Source: Lactococcus garvieae
GTDB taxonomy: Bacteria > Bacillota > Bacilli > Lactobacillales > Streptococcaceae
NCBI RefSeq assembly: GCF_016758115.1
Contig: NZ_WIVG01000016.1
Location: forward strand, 1 to 46,076
Reading direction: 5' to 3'
Length of the DNA: 46,076 bases
This document shows positions 1-9,975 of this stretch, one piece after another. The notes beneath the pieces are model-generated. The model saw only the letters and a list, made by a program, of their open reading frames with translations. It was not told where the DNA came from and did no database searches. The translations under genes were made by a program, and so were the position numbers. Numbering within the stretch: the stretch's first letter is position 1; every line of letters starts with the position of its first letter.

Positions 1-34
1 GGATATCCCCGCCGTTGTCACGTTTGTAAACTAC

Positions 35-63
35 TAAAAAAATCAAACACGGCTGTGTTTGAT
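35..63 (-). terminator. Rho-independent terminator after mnmG
   Basis: A 9-bp perfect stem (ATCAAACAC / GTGTTTGAT, 4-nt loop) is followed on the minus strand by seven T. It lies about 10 nt beyond the mnmG stop codon. Confidence 0.85.
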
Positions 64-73
64 TTACTGTTTT

Positions 74-1948
74 TTATCTTTTACCTTCAAGATAAACCAT
101 CAAAATGGAAATATCAGCCGGATTCACTCCTGAAATACGACTCGCTTGTCCTAAGGTTTCAGGATTTATTTTCTTGAATTTTTGTCGCGCTTCTGTCGCA
201 ATACTGTCCAAGGCATCCCAATTCATATTTTTAGGAATGCGTTTGGCTTCTAAACGGTGCATCTTTTCAACTTGTTCTTTTGCTTTTTTGATGTACCCCT
301 CATAAGTAACTTCTGTTTCAATAAGTTCGATGACAGTTCGGTCAAGCTTTTCAGAAGATTCGCCGACAAACTTGACTACATCCGAATACTTTACTTCTGG
401 ACGTTTTAAAAATTCAATCCCTGTCAAAGCATCCTTAATAGGCCCAAATCCCATCATGCCTAATTTTTCTTGTGTATCTGGGAGTGGCTTAAGTTTCTCT
501 TTATTGAGACGAGTAATTTCTGTTTGATAAGAGTTTAGTTTTTCTTGGAAGGCTTCCCAACGTTCATCACTAACCAAGCCTATTTCACGACCAATGTGGG
601 TTAAACGCATATCTGCATTATCATGACGTAAAATCAAACGGTATTCTGCGCGAGAAGACAACAAACGATAGGGTTCTAGTGTTCCTTTGGTCACTAAATC
701 ATCAATCATAACTCCAATATAAGCATCGCTACGTTTGAGAATCAATTCTTCCTTGCCTTGAACTTTAAGGCTGGCATTAATTCCAGCAACTAATCCTTGC
801 CCTGCTGCTTCTTCATAACCAGACGTACCGTTTGTTTGTCCTGCCGTAAAAAGGCCAGAAACAAGTTTTGTTTCCAATGTTGGACGGAGCTGGTGAGGTA
901 AAACCACATCGTATTCAATGGCATAACCCGTACGCATCATTTTTGCATCTTCTAAACCAGGAATAGAACGTACCAAATCAAACTGAACATCTTCCGGTAA
1001 ACTAGTAGATAAACCTTGGATATATACTTCTTCCGTATTCCGTCCTTCCGGTTCCAAGAAAAGTTGGTGGCGCGGTTTATCTGCAAAGCGTACAACTTTA
1101 TCTTCTATTGAAGGACAATAACGTGGGCCGACACCTTTCACGATTCCAGAAAACATCGGCGCACGGTGTAAGTTTTCTTGGATAATCTCATGTGTCGTTT
1201 TACTCGTATACGTGAGCCAACAAGGGATTTGCTCTTGGAGGTAATCTTCATCTTTTGACAAAAAGCTAAAGTGATTAGGCTTTTCATCCCCTGGTTGAAT
1301 TTCTGTTGCTTCGTAGTTAATGCTTGATGAAAGTACACGCGGTGGTGTCCCTGTTTTGAAACGTCCAATTTCAAATCCCAGATTGCGTAAATTATCAGCC
1401 AAGCTGACAGAAGCTAGAGAATTGTTCGGTCCTGAAGAATATTTAAGTTCTCCAATAATAATCTCGCCACGTAAGGCCGTTCCTGTAGTAACAATAACGG
1501 CTTGGGCAGCATATTTCGCTCCAGTTGTAACTTTTACTCCTGTTACTTTTTCATCTTCCACCAGAATTTCTTCTACCATGGCTTGACGTAGAGTCAGATT
1601 CTCTTGGTTTTCTACCGTATGTTTCATTTCCTGGGAGTAGAGTGCCTTGTCTGCTTGGGCACGTAAGGCACGAACTGCTGGACCTTTACCAGTATTCAAC
1701 ATCTTCATTTGAATATAGGTTTTATCAATGTTTCTCCCCATTTCTCCACCTAAGGCATCGATTTCACGGACGACTATTCCCTTAGCTGAGCCACCAATTG
1801 ATGGATTACAAGGCATAAAAGCAACCATATCTAGATTAATAGTTAGTAAAAGTGTCTTTGTTCCCATACGGGCTGAGGCGAGTGCTGCTTCTACTCCAGC
1901 ATGTCCAGCACCAATTACTATAACATCATATTTTTCTTGAAATTCCAT
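74..1948 (-). CDS. mnmG: tRNA uridine-5-carboxymethylaminomethyl modification enzyme MnmG (GidA)
   Basis: FAD-dependent subunit of the MnmE-MnmG complex, which installs the cmnm5 group on the wobble uridine (U34) of certain tRNAs in the cytoplasm. The 624-residue length is normal for the family. An N-terminal Rossmann FAD motif, GAGHAG at residues 13-18, follows a hydrophobic beta strand. The family signatures around CNPSIGG and GTALRG and the helical C-terminal MnmE-binding region are present. The start is supported by a GGAG about 6 nt upstream. It is the last gene of its transcription unit here, with a strong terminator just after the stop. The partner gene mnmE is not in the window. Identification rests on long, unambiguous family similarity. 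Confidence 0.97.
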   Translation of the reverse strand: MEFQEKYDVIVIGAGHAGVEAALASARMGTKTLLLTINLDMVAFMPCNPSIGGSAKGIVVREIDALGGEMGRNIDKTYIQMKMLNTGKGPAVRALRAQADKALYSQEMKHTVENQENLTLRQAMVEEILVEDEKVTGVKVTTGAKYAAQAVIVTTGTALRGEIIIGELKYSSGPNNSLASVSLADNLRNLGFEIGRFKTGTPPRVLSSSINYEATEIQPGDEKPNHFSFLSKDEDYLQEQIPCWLTYTSKTTHEIIQENLHRAPMFSGIVKGVGPRYCPSIEDKVVRFADKPRHQLFLEPEGRNTEEVYIQGLSTSLPEDVQFDLVRSIPGLEDAKMMRTGYAIEYDVVLPHQLRPTLETKLVSGLFTAGQTNGTSGYEEAAGQGLVAGINASLKVQGKEELILKRSDAYIGVMIDDLVTKGTLEPYRLLSSRAEYRLILRHDNADMRLTHIGREIGLVSDERWEAFQEKLNSYQTEITRLNKEKLKPLPDTQEKLGMMGFGPIKDALTGIEFLKRPEVKYSDVVKFVGESSEKLDRTVIELIETEVTYEGYIKKAKEQVEKMHRLEAKRIPKNMNWDALDSIATEARQKFKKINPETLGQASRISGVNPADISILMVYLEGKR

Positions 1949-2093
1949 AATTTCTCCATTTTTTCAAAATAAAAAGTCAAAGCCAGTGAAAAATACATGC
2001 AAAAAAAGCACATATCTTCCCGAGCCTTGACCATCGAGTTTTTATGTCAGAATTATTTTAACTCTTTTCAATATTTTTTTCAAGAGTATTTGA

Positions 2094-2654
2094 CTAAGAG
2101 CTTTGATACTTTTCTTCTGTGTCACGATACAAAACCAAGGATTTAAGCTCTTCTACCGTACGTGCTGACCCCTCCATCACTATCCGATCTTTTTCTTTGA
2201 AGGTCGGATCATGTTTACCAGTATAGTCAATGCTCCCATCAGCCAACTTAACTGGAATAGCTGTTCCTTTTGGATATATTTCAAATCTTGAGCCATTTTC
2301 TGGAGCAATCCCTTTGAGGTACATCCACAAATAAACTTGTCCCGTTTGTCCATTTATTCCCCCGTAACGGAGATTAAAATCACGTCCATTCTTCGCCACG
2401 GTATTTTCTAAAACATAGACCTTTCGGTCAGCAATATCGCTTTCTGGATTCATCCAATATCCATAGATAGATTCAAAATTTCCTACTTGTATCTGTTCAA
2501 CATCTATTGGAGCAATGTGTTCTTCTTCTGGAGTCATCTCTTCTGCCAAAACTGTTGGAGCTATGGCTGGACGTATATCGTGGCGAACTGCAAAAATCAA
2601 AATGACCGCAGTAAGAACAAGAATAACATCGGTAATAACGAGAAGTTTTTTCAT
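2094..2654 (-). CDS. Membrane-anchored extracytoplasmic protein of unknown function
   Basis: 186 residues. One hydrophobic segment near residues 5-24 follows two lysines and looks like an uncleaved signal anchor or signal peptide. There is no lipobox cysteine. The rest is soluble and charged, with an acidic stretch around residues 40-50 and a predicted beta-rich part (the YGYWMNPES and LRYGGING regions), so it should sit outside the membrane. I do not recognise the family. It appears to be a single gene with its own extended -10 promoter (2698-2724) and a GGGAG Shine-Dalgarno 7 nt before ATG. mnmG lies downstream after 145 bp. Confidence 0.8.
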   Translation of the reverse strand: MKKLLVITDVILVLTAVILIFAVRHDIRPAIAPTVLAEEMTPEEEHIAPIDVEQIQVGNFESIYGYWMNPESDIADRKVYVLENTVAKNGRDFNLRYGGINGQTGQVYLWMYLKGIAPENGSRFEIYPKGTAIPVKLADGSIDYTGKHDPTFKEKDRIVMEGSARTVEELKSLVLYRDTEEKYQSS

Positions 2655-2697
2655 AAAGAACTCCCTTCTTTCCGGATTAAAAAATCATTATAAAATG

Positions 2698-2724
2698 ATT
2701 ATAGCAAAACAAGTTCTAAATCAA
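2698..2724 (-). promoter_or_regulatory. Promoter of the 2094-2654 gene (extended -10)
   Basis: TATAAT at 2698-2703 is preceded by TGC (an extended -10), with TTGATT at 2719-2724 and a 15-bp spacer. The short spacer is tolerable with an extended -10. Confidence 0.55.
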
Positions 2725-2760
2725 TAATATTTTACTAATTCTCGCATTTTCAACAAACAA

Positions 2761-2790
2761 AAGAACCCTGAGGCCTACCCAGGATTCTTC
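2761..2790 (-). terminator. Terminator after the DUF1033 gene
   Basis: AAGAAUCCUG pairs with CAGGGUUCUU (one U-G pair) on the minus strand and is followed by a T-rich tract. The stem is mismatched on the plus strand, so the minus orientation is favoured. Confidence 0.75.
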
Positions 2791-2802
2791 TCATTTCAGT
2801 TC

Positions 2803-3171
2803 TTACTCATACCAAAGCTTCTTACAAAATTTAGAAGGCAATTCCCCTGATGATCTACGATAAGCCCAGCGTTTCTTATCTGCTGGAAGCACATGCCAAT
2901 CCTCCAGAAGCATCAAACTTTGATAGCGTTGGAGATATCCCGCGCATTCTTCACACCAGATTTCATCTCCTTTTTTCCAAAATGCTGTCAATAAGTCATC
3001 TTGGCTTTTGAATTCTTTATAGTTTCTTGCCATTTTCAGCCATTCGCTCTTGTATTTTTTCAAAGCCTGATAGAAGTTTTCATATTCCTCTACTGATTGA
3101 ATATCTTTCTGCCAGTCTTCAAAAAACCACCAAGGTTCATCATATCCTGACATTGTAATTACTCTATACAT
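2803..3171 (-). CDS. DUF1033 family protein
   Basis: A 122-residue cytoplasmic protein with no signal or membrane segment. The opening MYRVI and the nearby EPWWFFEDW motif match the DUF1033 family, a Lactobacillales family of unknown function. It has two CxxC-like features: CEEC near residue 75 and a single C-terminal cysteine. The ATG has an AGGA only about 4 nt upstream, a short spacing. The next in-frame ATG (residue 7) would remove the conserved N terminus, so I keep the first. It appears monocistronic, with mrnC 85 bp away on the same strand. No function is proposed. Confidence 0.85.
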   Translation of the reverse strand: MYRVITMSGYDEPWWFFEDWQKDIQSVEEYENFYQALKKYKSEWLKMARNYKEFKSQDDLLTAFWKKGDEIWCEECAGYLQRYQSLMLLEDWHVLPADKKRWAYRRSSGELPSKFCKKLWYE

Positions 3172-3256
3172 ATTTCCTGCCCAGCTTCTTTTCTCTAGTA
3201 TACATCTCTTGTTATGTATTGTAGCGAAAAAATATACTTTTGAGAAATATTTTGAA

Positions 3257-3658
3257 CTATTTTATGGACGAATTGATATTTTCAATACAAAATTGAGCAA
3301 ACTCTTCCAAGCGCTCAACTTTTTTTGTTAAATGCAGGAAACCTACAACTGCTTCGAATCCCGTAGATATGCGATAAGTGACAACATCTGTGTTCTTAGC
3401 TGTGGTCTTAGAATGTGCATTACGTCCTCTCTTGAAATAAAGAAGTTCTTCTTCTGTAAGAAAGTCGGTTTCTTGCATCTTACGTATAAGCGCTGCCTGT
3501 GCCTTAGCGGACACATATTGTACAGCTTGGCGTTGAAGTTCTCTGGGTTTTGTCAAGCCCTTATTCAACAAATAATCCCTAATAAAAACCTCATAAACGG
3601 CATCTCCAATGTAAGCCAACGCAATTCCATTAAGTAGTTCGGCATCTTTTTTATTCAC
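3257..3658 (-). CDS. mrnC: Mini-ribonuclease III (MrnC)
   Basis: 133-residue RNase III-fold endonuclease that trims the ends of 23S rRNA precursor in Firmicutes. It has the catalytic RNase III domain but no double-stranded RNA-binding domain, which accounts for the short length. The signature [18 protein letters not shown] near residues 14-30 carries the conserved acidic residues, and NAHSKT near residue 80 is also typical. It overlaps the end of cysS by 8 nt, so it is probably translationally coupled. The cysE-cysS-mrnC order is also found in Bacillus, which supports the assignment. Confidence 0.95.
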   Translation of the reverse strand: MNKKDAELLNGIALAYIGDAVYEVFIRDYLLNKGLTKPRELQRQAVQYVSAKAQAALIRKMQETDFLTEEELLYFKRGRNAHSKTTAKNTDVVTYRISTGFEAVVGFLHLTKKVERLEEFAQFCIENINSSIK

Positions 3659-5003
3659 GATGCCACCTCACACCTTGAGCAGTATCTTCAAGAATAATAC
3701 CTTGTGCTTTCAGATTGTCGCGAATCTTGTCTGCTTGAGCAAAATCACGAGCTGCTCTTGCCACCTGTCTTGCTTCAATCATTGCTTCAATTTCTTTATC
3801 TAATTTTGTCTCCTCATCTTCAAATTTCAAACCAAGAATCAAAAGTACATCATCGAAAAAGGATTTGACTTCTGGACCACCATTTCCCTTATTTACCCAT
3901 GTGATGAAATCATAAAAGACTGTCAAACCGTTAGCAATATTAAAGTCTTCATCCATAGCTTCTTCAAAATCTGTTTTGAATTGTTCAAGCACGGCCAGAT
4001 CAGCCACTCCTGTTTCTTCAAGATTGCGGTAGGCATTTTCCAGCTTCTTTACATTGTTCTCCGCATCTTGCAAAGCGCTGTCTGTAAAATTAACTGGACG
4101 GCGATAATGTGTTGTTGCTAAGAAAAAGCGGAGTACTGTTGGATCTACAACTTCAAGCATTTCATGAACCGTTTTAAAGTTGCCCAATGACTTGGACATT
4201 TTTTCACCACTAACATTGACAAAGCCATTGTGCATCCAGTAGTTGACAAATTTCTTCCCTGTTTTTGCTTCTGATTGTGCGATTTCATTTGTATGATGAG
4301 GAAATTCTAAGTCTGCTCCTCCCGCATGGATATCCAAAGTGTCGCCTAAAATATCACTGCTCATAACAGAACATTCGATATGCCATCCTGGGCGTCCTTG
4401 ACCCCAAGGGCTTTCCCAAGAGATTTCTCCTTTTTTCGCAGTCTTCCACAAAGCAAAATCAGCAGGACTTTCTTTACGCATCATTTCCTCGTCAATACGA
4501 CCTGAGGCGCCTTGCAACAACTCTTCTAAGTTTTTATTGGCTAGTTTTGCGTAACCTTTTGACTTTGCTACACGGAAGTAAACATCACCTGCTGCTTCAT
4601 AGGCAAAGCCTTTATCCATCAAATCTTGGATAAACACAATCATTTTATCAATATAGTCTGTAGCACGTGGGTTAGCACTGGCACGCTTTACATTGAGCGC
4701 ATCAATATCCTGATAAAAGGCTGATATATATTTGTCAGATAACTCCAAGGGTGTTAATTGTTCTTCTGCCGCTCCTTTGATAATCTTATCGTCAACATCC
4801 GTAAAGTTAGAAACATAAGTCACTTCAAAACCACGGTATTCCATATATTTGCGAATAAGATCAAAAGCAACAACCGAGCGCGCATTTCCAATATGGATAT
4901 AGTTATAAACGGTCGGTCCACAGACATACATCTTGACTTTATTTGGCTCAATCGGATGAAAGTCCTCGACTTGTCTTGTCAACGTGTTATAAATGCGAAG
5001 CAT
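3651..5003 (-). CDS. cysS: Cysteine--tRNA ligase
   Basis: Class I aminoacyl-tRNA synthetase charging tRNA-Cys, 450 residues and close to the usual length. Visible motifs are the zinc- and substrate-binding C28 in VCGPTVY, a HIGH-type motif written HIGN at residues 37-40 (the variant seen in streptococci and lactococci), the [11 protein letters not shown] zinc region, and KMSKSLGN near residue 270. It overlaps cysE by 17 nt upstream and mrnC by 8 nt downstream, a tight three-gene unit linking cysteine synthesis, cysteine charging and rRNA maturation. No T-box precedes it, so expression should follow cysE. Confidence 0.97.
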   Translation of the reverse strand: MLRIYNTLTRQVEDFHPIEPNKVKMYVCGPTVYNYIHIGNARSVVAFDLIRKYMEYRGFEVTYVSNFTDVDDKIIKGAAEEQLTPLELSDKYISAFYQDIDALNVKRASANPRATDYIDKMIVFIQDLMDKGFAYEAAGDVYFRVAKSKGYAKLANKNLEELLQGASGRIDEEMMRKESPADFALWKTAKKGEISWESPWGQGRPGWHIECSVMSSDILGDTLDIHAGGADLEFPHHTNEIAQSEAKTGKKFVNYWMHNGFVNVSGEKMSKSLGNFKTVHEMLEVVDPTVLRFFLATTHYRRPVNFTDSALQDAENNVKKLENAYRNLEETGVADLAVLEQFKTDFEEAMDEDFNIANGLTVFYDFITWVNKGNGGPEVKSFFDDVLLILGLKFEDEETKLDKEIEAMIEARQVARAARDFAQADKIRDNLKAQGIILEDTAQGVRWHRE

Positions 5004-5586
5004 GATAGCTGGCCTCCCTTTTTTCTTCTATCGTTGAAATTTTCTCTGAGTCTTTTTTCCCTTTAACTCGGACAACCTTGGCTGGAATCCCCACAACTGT
5101 AACGTCAGCTGGGACATCACTAACCACAACGGCACCTGCACCAACCTTGGCATTTTCTCCGACTTCTATCGGTCCAAGCAACTGTGAATGAGCTGAAATG
5201 AGAGCACCTTGGCGTACTGTAGGGTGACGTTTGCCTTTTTCTTTTCCAGTCCCTCCCAAAGTAACACCATGATAAAGTTTCACATCTGTTTCAACTATAG
5301 CTGTTTCTCCAATAACTAGACCAGATCCATGATCGATAAAAACACCGTGTGCAATGGTTGCTCCAGGATGAATTTCTATCTGAGTCCAAAAGCGCCAAAA
5401 CTGTGAGTGCATTCTGGCTAAAAGTTTTAAGTTATGCCGCCAAAGCCAATGACTGAAACGGTGAGCTGCTAAAGCCTTGATTCCGGGATAAGTCAAGAGA
5501 ACTTCTAGCCCAGTTCGTGCAGCAGGATCGTTTTCCTTTGTAACACGGATGGCTTCCTGCCAGAAGCCCCTCTTTTTGTTTTTCAT
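4987..5586 (-). CDS. cysE: Serine O-acetyltransferase
   Basis: Catalyses serine + acetyl-CoA to O-acetylserine, the first step of cysteine synthesis. It has 199 residues, with an N-terminal helical region and then a left-handed beta-helix of hexapeptide repeats (IEIHPGATIAHGVFIDH, GVTLGGTG) carrying the catalytic His/Asp. No Shine-Dalgarno is visible before the ATG. Instead an extended -10 (TGG then TATAAT, 5595-5600) ends 8 nt upstream, so the mRNA may be leaderless. There is no alternative in-frame start before the conserved GFWQEA region. It heads the cysE-cysS-mrnC unit. Confidence 0.95.
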   Translation of the reverse strand: MKNKKRGFWQEAIRVTKENDPAARTGLEVLLTYPGIKALAAHRFSHWLWRHNLKLLARMHSQFWRFWTQIEIHPGATIAHGVFIDHGSGLVIGETAIVETDVKLYHGVTLGGTGKEKGKRHPTVRQGALISAHSQLLGPIEVGENAKVGAGAVVVSDVPADVTVVGIPAKVVRVKGKKDSEKISTIEEKREASYHASHL

Positions 5587-5594
5587 ATTTATTC

Positions 5595-5603
5595 ATTATA
5601 CCA
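5595..5603 (-). promoter_or_regulatory. cysE extended -10 promoter, possibly leaderless
   Basis: TATAAT (5595-5600 on the complement) is preceded by TGG, and only 8 nt separate it from the cysE ATG. No good -35 is seen, since that region is the pnp terminator hairpin. A transcript started here would have a 5' UTR of 0-2 nt. Confidence 0.5.
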
Positions 5604-5626
5604 AAAAAGCAGCAAAACTGCTTTTT
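5604..5626 (-). terminator. Terminator between pnp and cysE
   Basis: AAAAAGCAG / CTGCTTTTT with a 5-nt loop and an A/T tract on both sides, so it could act in both directions. On the minus strand it lies about 125 nt beyond the pnp stop and immediately upstream of the cysE -10 box. Confidence 0.7.
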
Positions 5627-5751
5627 CCTCAACATCAGGGTGTATCAAAATTCAAGGCATTGGGATTAGTTTACCTGTCGCGTAATACGGCCGAGAGAAA
5701 CTTTTTCTACCCTTTGCTAAGTCTGGATTTTTGTTCCAATTTTCCCCTCTA

Positions 5752-8040
5752 TTACTCCGGCTTCGTTGTCGATAACTCTGGAAATTCTTCATCGACAACT
5801 GTTGTTTTACGTTCAGAACGTTCAAACTTGTGTTGAGTCGACTTTGCTTCTTTATCCTTAGAATGTCCGCGACGACCATGGCCGTTATTTCCCTTCCGGT
5901 GCTCACGTGACTTATGTTCCGGTGTGTTATAGTCCTTAGGTTTTTCTGTCAAAATGCGCATAGAAGCATCTACACGACCTTTATCATCAATTTTAGTAAC
6001 CTTGACTTTAACTGTATCACCAATTTTGACGATGTCTTCCACCTTACTTGTCCGCTCCCATGCCAGTTCTGAAATATGAACCATGGCATCTGTGGTACCA
6101 AAGAGATGTACAAATGCACCAAATTTTTCAATTCGAACCACCTGTGCTTCATAGATGTCTCCCACCTTGGCTTCGCGTACCAGCTCTGTAATGATTGCCT
6201 TAGCACGATCAATAGCTTCCTGATCAGGCGAGAAGATAGAACAAAGTCCCTCTTCATCAATATCAATTTTTACGCCAGTTTCTTCAATTATTTTATCAAT
6301 GGTTTCTCCACCTTTACCGATAACAATCTTAATCTTATCAATATCAATCTTAATGCTATCGATTTTAGGAGCTGATGGTGCAAGATCTGGACGAGGCTCG
6401 GATATAGTCGCTTCAATCACATCTAAAATTTCAAACCGTGCACGCTTGGCTTGTGCCAAAGCCTCGGCTAAAATCTCGGCTGTAATCCCTGCAATTTTGA
6501 TATCCATTTGGAGAGCGGTAATCCCCTCTCGTGTTCCTGCTACCTTAAAGTCCATATCACCAAAATGGTCTTCCAAACCTTGGATATCTGTTAAGATGGT
6601 ATAGTTAGCTCCATCAGAAATCAAGCCCATGGCAATCCCTGCCACAGGAGCCTTGATAGGCACACCACCGGCCATTAAAGCTAATGTTCCTGCACAGATT
6701 GAAGCTTGCGACGAGGAACCATTAGACTCTAGAACTTCAGCGACCAAGCGCACAGCATAAGGAAATTCTTCCAGTGAAGGCATGACTTGCTCAAGTGCAC
6801 GTTCGCCAAGTGCTCCGTGTCCAATTTCACGGCGCCCTGGAGCCCCGTAACGTCCCGTTTCACCTACAGAATACTGGGGGAAATTATAGTGATGAACAAA
6901 ACGTTTTTTATACTCTGCATCTAGGCCATCAATAACTTGAGCTTCGCCCATTGGTGCCAATGTCAACGTGGATAACGCTTGTGTTTGCCCACGAGTAAAA
7001 AGAGCAGAGCCATGCGTAATTGTATTAGGAGTAAAGTCAATCTCAGCTTCTAAAGGACGAATCTCATCAACTTTACGTCCATCAGGCCGAACTTTGTCTT
7101 CTGTGATAAGACGGCGGACTTCTGTATGCTCCATCCCTTCCAGAATTTCAGAGACATCACGCATAATCCGTTCAAAGTCTTCATGATGGGCATATTTTTC
7201 TTCGTATTCTGCTCTTACCCGCTCTTTGACTGCTGAAGTTGCTGCCTCACGCGCAAGCTTTTCCTCTACTTGAACTGCCGCTTGCAAAGCTCCATTGTGC
7301 TCAGCAATGATGGCCGCCTTGAGTTTTTCATCTACTTGCAGAAGTTCAACCTCTGCTTTCTCTTTACCCACTTTGGCCACGATTTCATTTTGAAAATCAA
7401 TCAGCTCCTTGATTGCTTCGTGTCCTGCAAGCAAGGCTTCTAACATGACCTCCTCTGAAAGTTCTTTAGCTCCAGACTCGACCATATTGATAGCAGCACT
7501 ATTCCCTGCCACAGCCAAATCCAGAGCTGAAGCTTGTGCTTGAGCCACATCTGGATTGATTACAACTTGACCGTTTATGTAGCCTACTTCGACACCCGCA
7601 ATAGGGCCATCAAATGGAATATCGGAAATGGCAAGCGCAAGTGAGCTCCCAAACATAGCAGCCATGCGTGCACTCGCACTTTCATCATAGGAAAGCACCG
7701 TGTTTATAACTTGAACCTCATTGCGAAAACCTTCTGCAAACATTGGACGGATTGGGCGATCGATTAAGCGAGCGGTCAGGGTAGCATAAGTTGACGGACG
7801 TGCTTCACGTTTATTGAAACCTCCCGGAAACTTCCCAGCTGCATACATTTTTTCTTCATAGTTGACTTGCAAGGGGAAAAAATCTCCCGTTGCCATTTTT
7901 TTTGACATTGTTGCCGCGGTAAGAACAGTAGTATCTCCATAACGGACAACCACAGAACCATTAGCTTGTTTCGCGACTTGTCCTGTTTCAACAACAAGCT
8001 CACGGCCTGCAAAATTCATTTTAAAAGTTTCTTTTGTCAT
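5752..8040 (-). CDS. pnp: Polyribonucleotide nucleotidyltransferase (PNPase)
   Basis: Phosphorolytic 3'-5' exoribonuclease, trimeric, a core RNA-decay enzyme. I place the start at ATG 8040 because GGGAG lies 5-6 nt before it; an upstream in-frame GTG at 8052 would overlap that Shine-Dalgarno. This gives 762 residues. The order is the first RNase PH-like domain, a helical linker, a second RNase PH domain ([34 protein letters not shown]), a KH domain near 555-615 ([11 protein letters not shown]) and an S1 domain near 620-690. The tail is longer, basic and histidine-rich (about residues 700-760) and is probably disordered. The gene is monocistronic, with its own promoter near 8145 and a terminator after it. 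Confidence 0.97.
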   Translation of the reverse strand: MTKETFKMNFAGRELVVETGQVAKQANGSVVVRYGDTTVLTAATMSKKMATGDFFPLQVNYEEKMYAAGKFPGGFNKREARPSTYATLTARLIDRPIRPMFAEGFRNEVQVINTVLSYDESASARMAAMFGSSLALAISDIPFDGPIAGVEVGYINGQVVINPDVAQAQASALDLAVAGNSAAINMVESGAKELSEEVMLEALLAGHEAIKELIDFQNEIVAKVGKEKAEVELLQVDEKLKAAIIAEHNGALQAAVQVEEKLAREAATSAVKERVRAEYEEKYAHHEDFERIMRDVSEILEGMEHTEVRRLITEDKVRPDGRKVDEIRPLEAEIDFTPNTITHGSALFTRGQTQALSTLTLAPMGEAQVIDGLDAEYKKRFVHHYNFPQYSVGETGRYGAPGRREIGHGALGERALEQVMPSLEEFPYAVRLVAEVLESNGSSSQASICAGTLALMAGGVPIKAPVAGIAMGLISDGANYTILTDIQGLEDHFGDMDFKVAGTREGITALQMDIKIAGITAEILAEALAQAKRARFEILDVIEATISEPRPDLAPSAPKIDSIKIDIDKIKIVIGKGGETIDKIIEETGVKIDIDEEGLCSIFSPDQEAIDRAKAIITELVREAKVGDIYEAQVVRIEKFGAFVHLFGTTDAMVHISELAWERTSKVEDIVKIGDTVKVKVTKIDDKGRVDASMRILTEKPKDYNTPEHKSREHRKGNNGHGRRGHSKDKEAKSTQHKFERSERKTTVVDEEFPELSTTKPE

Positions 8041-8144
8041 TTTTTCTCCCACTTTTCGAGACTTTTAGTGCCTGTCTTTTCTATCCAAAAATCAATTTTC
8101 TTTTGATAAGGAAACTCATTTTTGTATAGAACAGCACTGTGCTC

Positions 8145-8150
8145 ATTATA
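8145..8150 (-). promoter_or_regulatory. Putative pnp promoter (-10)
   Basis: TATAAT at 8145-8150 on the complement, with only a T-rich stretch as -35. It implies a leader of roughly 95 nt before the pnp ATG, whose first bases form a small hairpin (AGCAC/GTGCT). Confidence 0.4.
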
Positions 8151-8339
8151 CTATATTTTTCATGATAAAAAAAGCTTAGAGAGACTAATACTGACACCTT
8201 TCACACGGTAACATCTCTGAAAAGAAGCGCTTCTTTTGATTTAGCGATTGAACAAAATTTGGCACACTTTTCTGACCAGAAATATCCGTTTTTGATTTTG
8301 CAGGATTATAATTGATGTTTCCTATTCAACAGGGTATGT

Positions 8340-8345
8340 TATAAT
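8340..8345 (+). promoter_or_regulatory. Extended -10 promoter of the flippase gene
   Basis: TATAAT preceded by TGT (an extended -10), 39 nt before the ATG. The -35 region is not recognisable. Confidence 0.5.
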
Positions 8346-8384
8346 GAAAATAATTTTTAAATTTTATCTGAAAAGGAAAATGTG

Positions 8385-9905
8385 ATGCGTGTCGTCAACT
8401 CATTACGAAATTCATCTTTTACCGTTATCCAAAAGATAATTGGCTTAATTTTGGGTTTTGTCACTCGAACAGTTTTTATTCATACACTAGGCATTAGTTA
8501 CCAAGGTCTTAATGGTCTTTTCACCAGCATTCTTTCGATGCTCTCCATCGCCGAATTAGGCATCGGTAGTGCCATTGTTTTCAACATGTATCGCTATATT
8601 GCAGAAAATGATACTGAAACGATGAAATCTCTTATGCGCTTTTATCGTATCGCCTATCAGATAGTTGCTGCTGTCGTCACGATTCTTGGGCTTCTATTAC
8701 TGCCTTTTTTGAACTTTTTCAGTTCTTATCAAGGAATCCATGACAATATTTTTATTATATATCTTCTCTTTTTGACAAACAGTGTGGCAGGCTATCTTTT
8801 TAGTTATAAACGCAGCATTTTGTATGCCGATCAAAAAAATTATATCGTTAACATCTTCGATACACTCTACACCTTACTTGTTAATATTGCCTACACCTTT
8901 GTCCTCTATGTCTTCCAGAGTTTCACGCTTTACCTTATCGCAGCTCTAGTTCTTTCAATTATTGAAAATATCTTTATTCAAATTTATGCGGATAAGCGAT
9001 ACCCTTGGCTTAAAGAAAAAAACATTCGAAAATTAGAACCTGAAATTCTACAGCGCTTCAAAAAACAAATCTATGGTATGTTTTATCATAATATCGGAAC
9101 CTTTATAGTGATGGGTTCTGACAGTTTGATCATCACAAAGTTTCTGGGATTAACAACAATGGGTTTATATTCTAACTATAGTTTAATCACGGGCAATCTA
9201 TCTGGACTGTTAATGGCTGCTCTTGGTGGTTTGACTGCAAGCATTGGAAATCTTTTGACTGAGAAAAATGTGAATAAGTCCTTTGATGTCTATAAAAATA
9301 TTAGCTTTGCTACCTTCTGGATTTTTTCAACTTTTTCTGCAGCTATACTTCTTACTATGCAGCCTTTTGTTCTTGTTTGGCTAGGGGATAAATTTACATT
9401 GAGCTTCCCTGTTCTTATCATGATTGTACTGAACTTCTATATCTTGGGGATGCGCAAACCCATTCGACTCTTTCAAGACGCAGCAGGGATTTTCTATGAA
9501 AACCGCCATATCCCTGTGATTGGAGCTGCATTGAATCTAGGACTTTCGCTCCTCTTTATCAATTTTATGGGACTAGCCGGTGTACTTCTAGGTACTTTTT
9601 TGAGTACGCTTATCCTCTACGGCTATAGTTTTCCTAAATATATTTATTCTCCACTTTTTGGTCGCCCTATTTCTGATTATGTTGTTGAACAGGTAAAATA
9701 CCTCAGTGTCTTTGTACTCCTTTTACTTTTGAGTAGTCTTTCTACTTTGTTGTTAAATCAGCTGAGCAACAGTTGGTTAAATCTGGCTCTTAGTTTAATT
9801 TTGGCTCTAATTCTCCCCAACGGACTCCTTTTACTCCTTTACCACCGTAAGCCTGAGTTCCGCTATTTCAAGCATCTCCTCTATGGTCTAATAAAACGGG
9901 CTTGA
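8385..9905 (+). CDS. Wzx-type polysaccharide flippase (MOP superfamily)
   Basis: About 506 residues and strongly hydrophobic, with some 12-14 predicted transmembrane segments along the whole length. The N terminus (LRNSSFTVIQKIIGLILGF) and the following YQGLNGLF region resemble oligosaccharide flippases of capsule and exopolysaccharide clusters, which translocate lipid-linked glycans across the membrane. The ATG at 8385 has AAGGA 7 nt upstream; a GTG at 8382 is possible but too close. It stands alone on the plus strand and faces the LicD-GT2-HAD operon, sharing a bidirectional terminator with it. The lipid-linked substrate cannot be read from the sequence. Confidence 0.88.
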   Translation: MRVVNSLRNSSFTVIQKIIGLILGFVTRTVFIHTLGISYQGLNGLFTSILSMLSIAELGIGSAIVFNMYRYIAENDTETMKSLMRFYRIAYQIVAAVVTILGLLLLPFLNFFSSYQGIHDNIFIIYLLFLTNSVAGYLFSYKRSILYADQKNYIVNIFDTLYTLLVNIAYTFVLYVFQSFTLYLIAALVLSIIENIFIQIYADKRYPWLKEKNIRKLEPEILQRFKKQIYGMFYHNIGTFIVMGSDSLIITKFLGLTTMGLYSNYSLITGNLSGLLMAALGGLTASIGNLLTEKNVNKSFDVYKNISFATFWIFSTFSAAILLTMQPFVLVWLGDKFTLSFPVLIMIVLNFYILGMRKPIRLFQDAAGIFYENRHIPVIGAALNLGLSLLFINFMGLAGVLLGTFLSTLILYGYSFPKYIYSPLFGRPISDYVVEQVKYLSVFVLLLLLSSLSTLLLNQLSNSWLNLALSLILALILPNGLLLLLYHRKPEFRYFKHLLYGLIKRA

Positions 9906-9927
9906 CTTATGTACACTCCTTACTCCA

Positions 9928-9960
9928 AAAAATGCCTATCAGTGATTGATAAGCATTTTT
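9928..9960. terminator. Bidirectional terminator between convergent genes
   Basis: A long stem with outer arms AAAAATGC / GCATTTTT and inner TATCA / TGATA, with A and T tracts on both sides. It lies between the flippase (+) and the HAD-like gene (-). Confidence 0.8.
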
Positions 9961-9975
9961 ATTTAAGTTATTCCT

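Noticed and set aside
5549-5906. Open frames on both strands between cysE and pnp
   Set aside because: They overlap the strongly supported cysE and pnp genes, the pnp terminator and the cysE promoter, without start signals.
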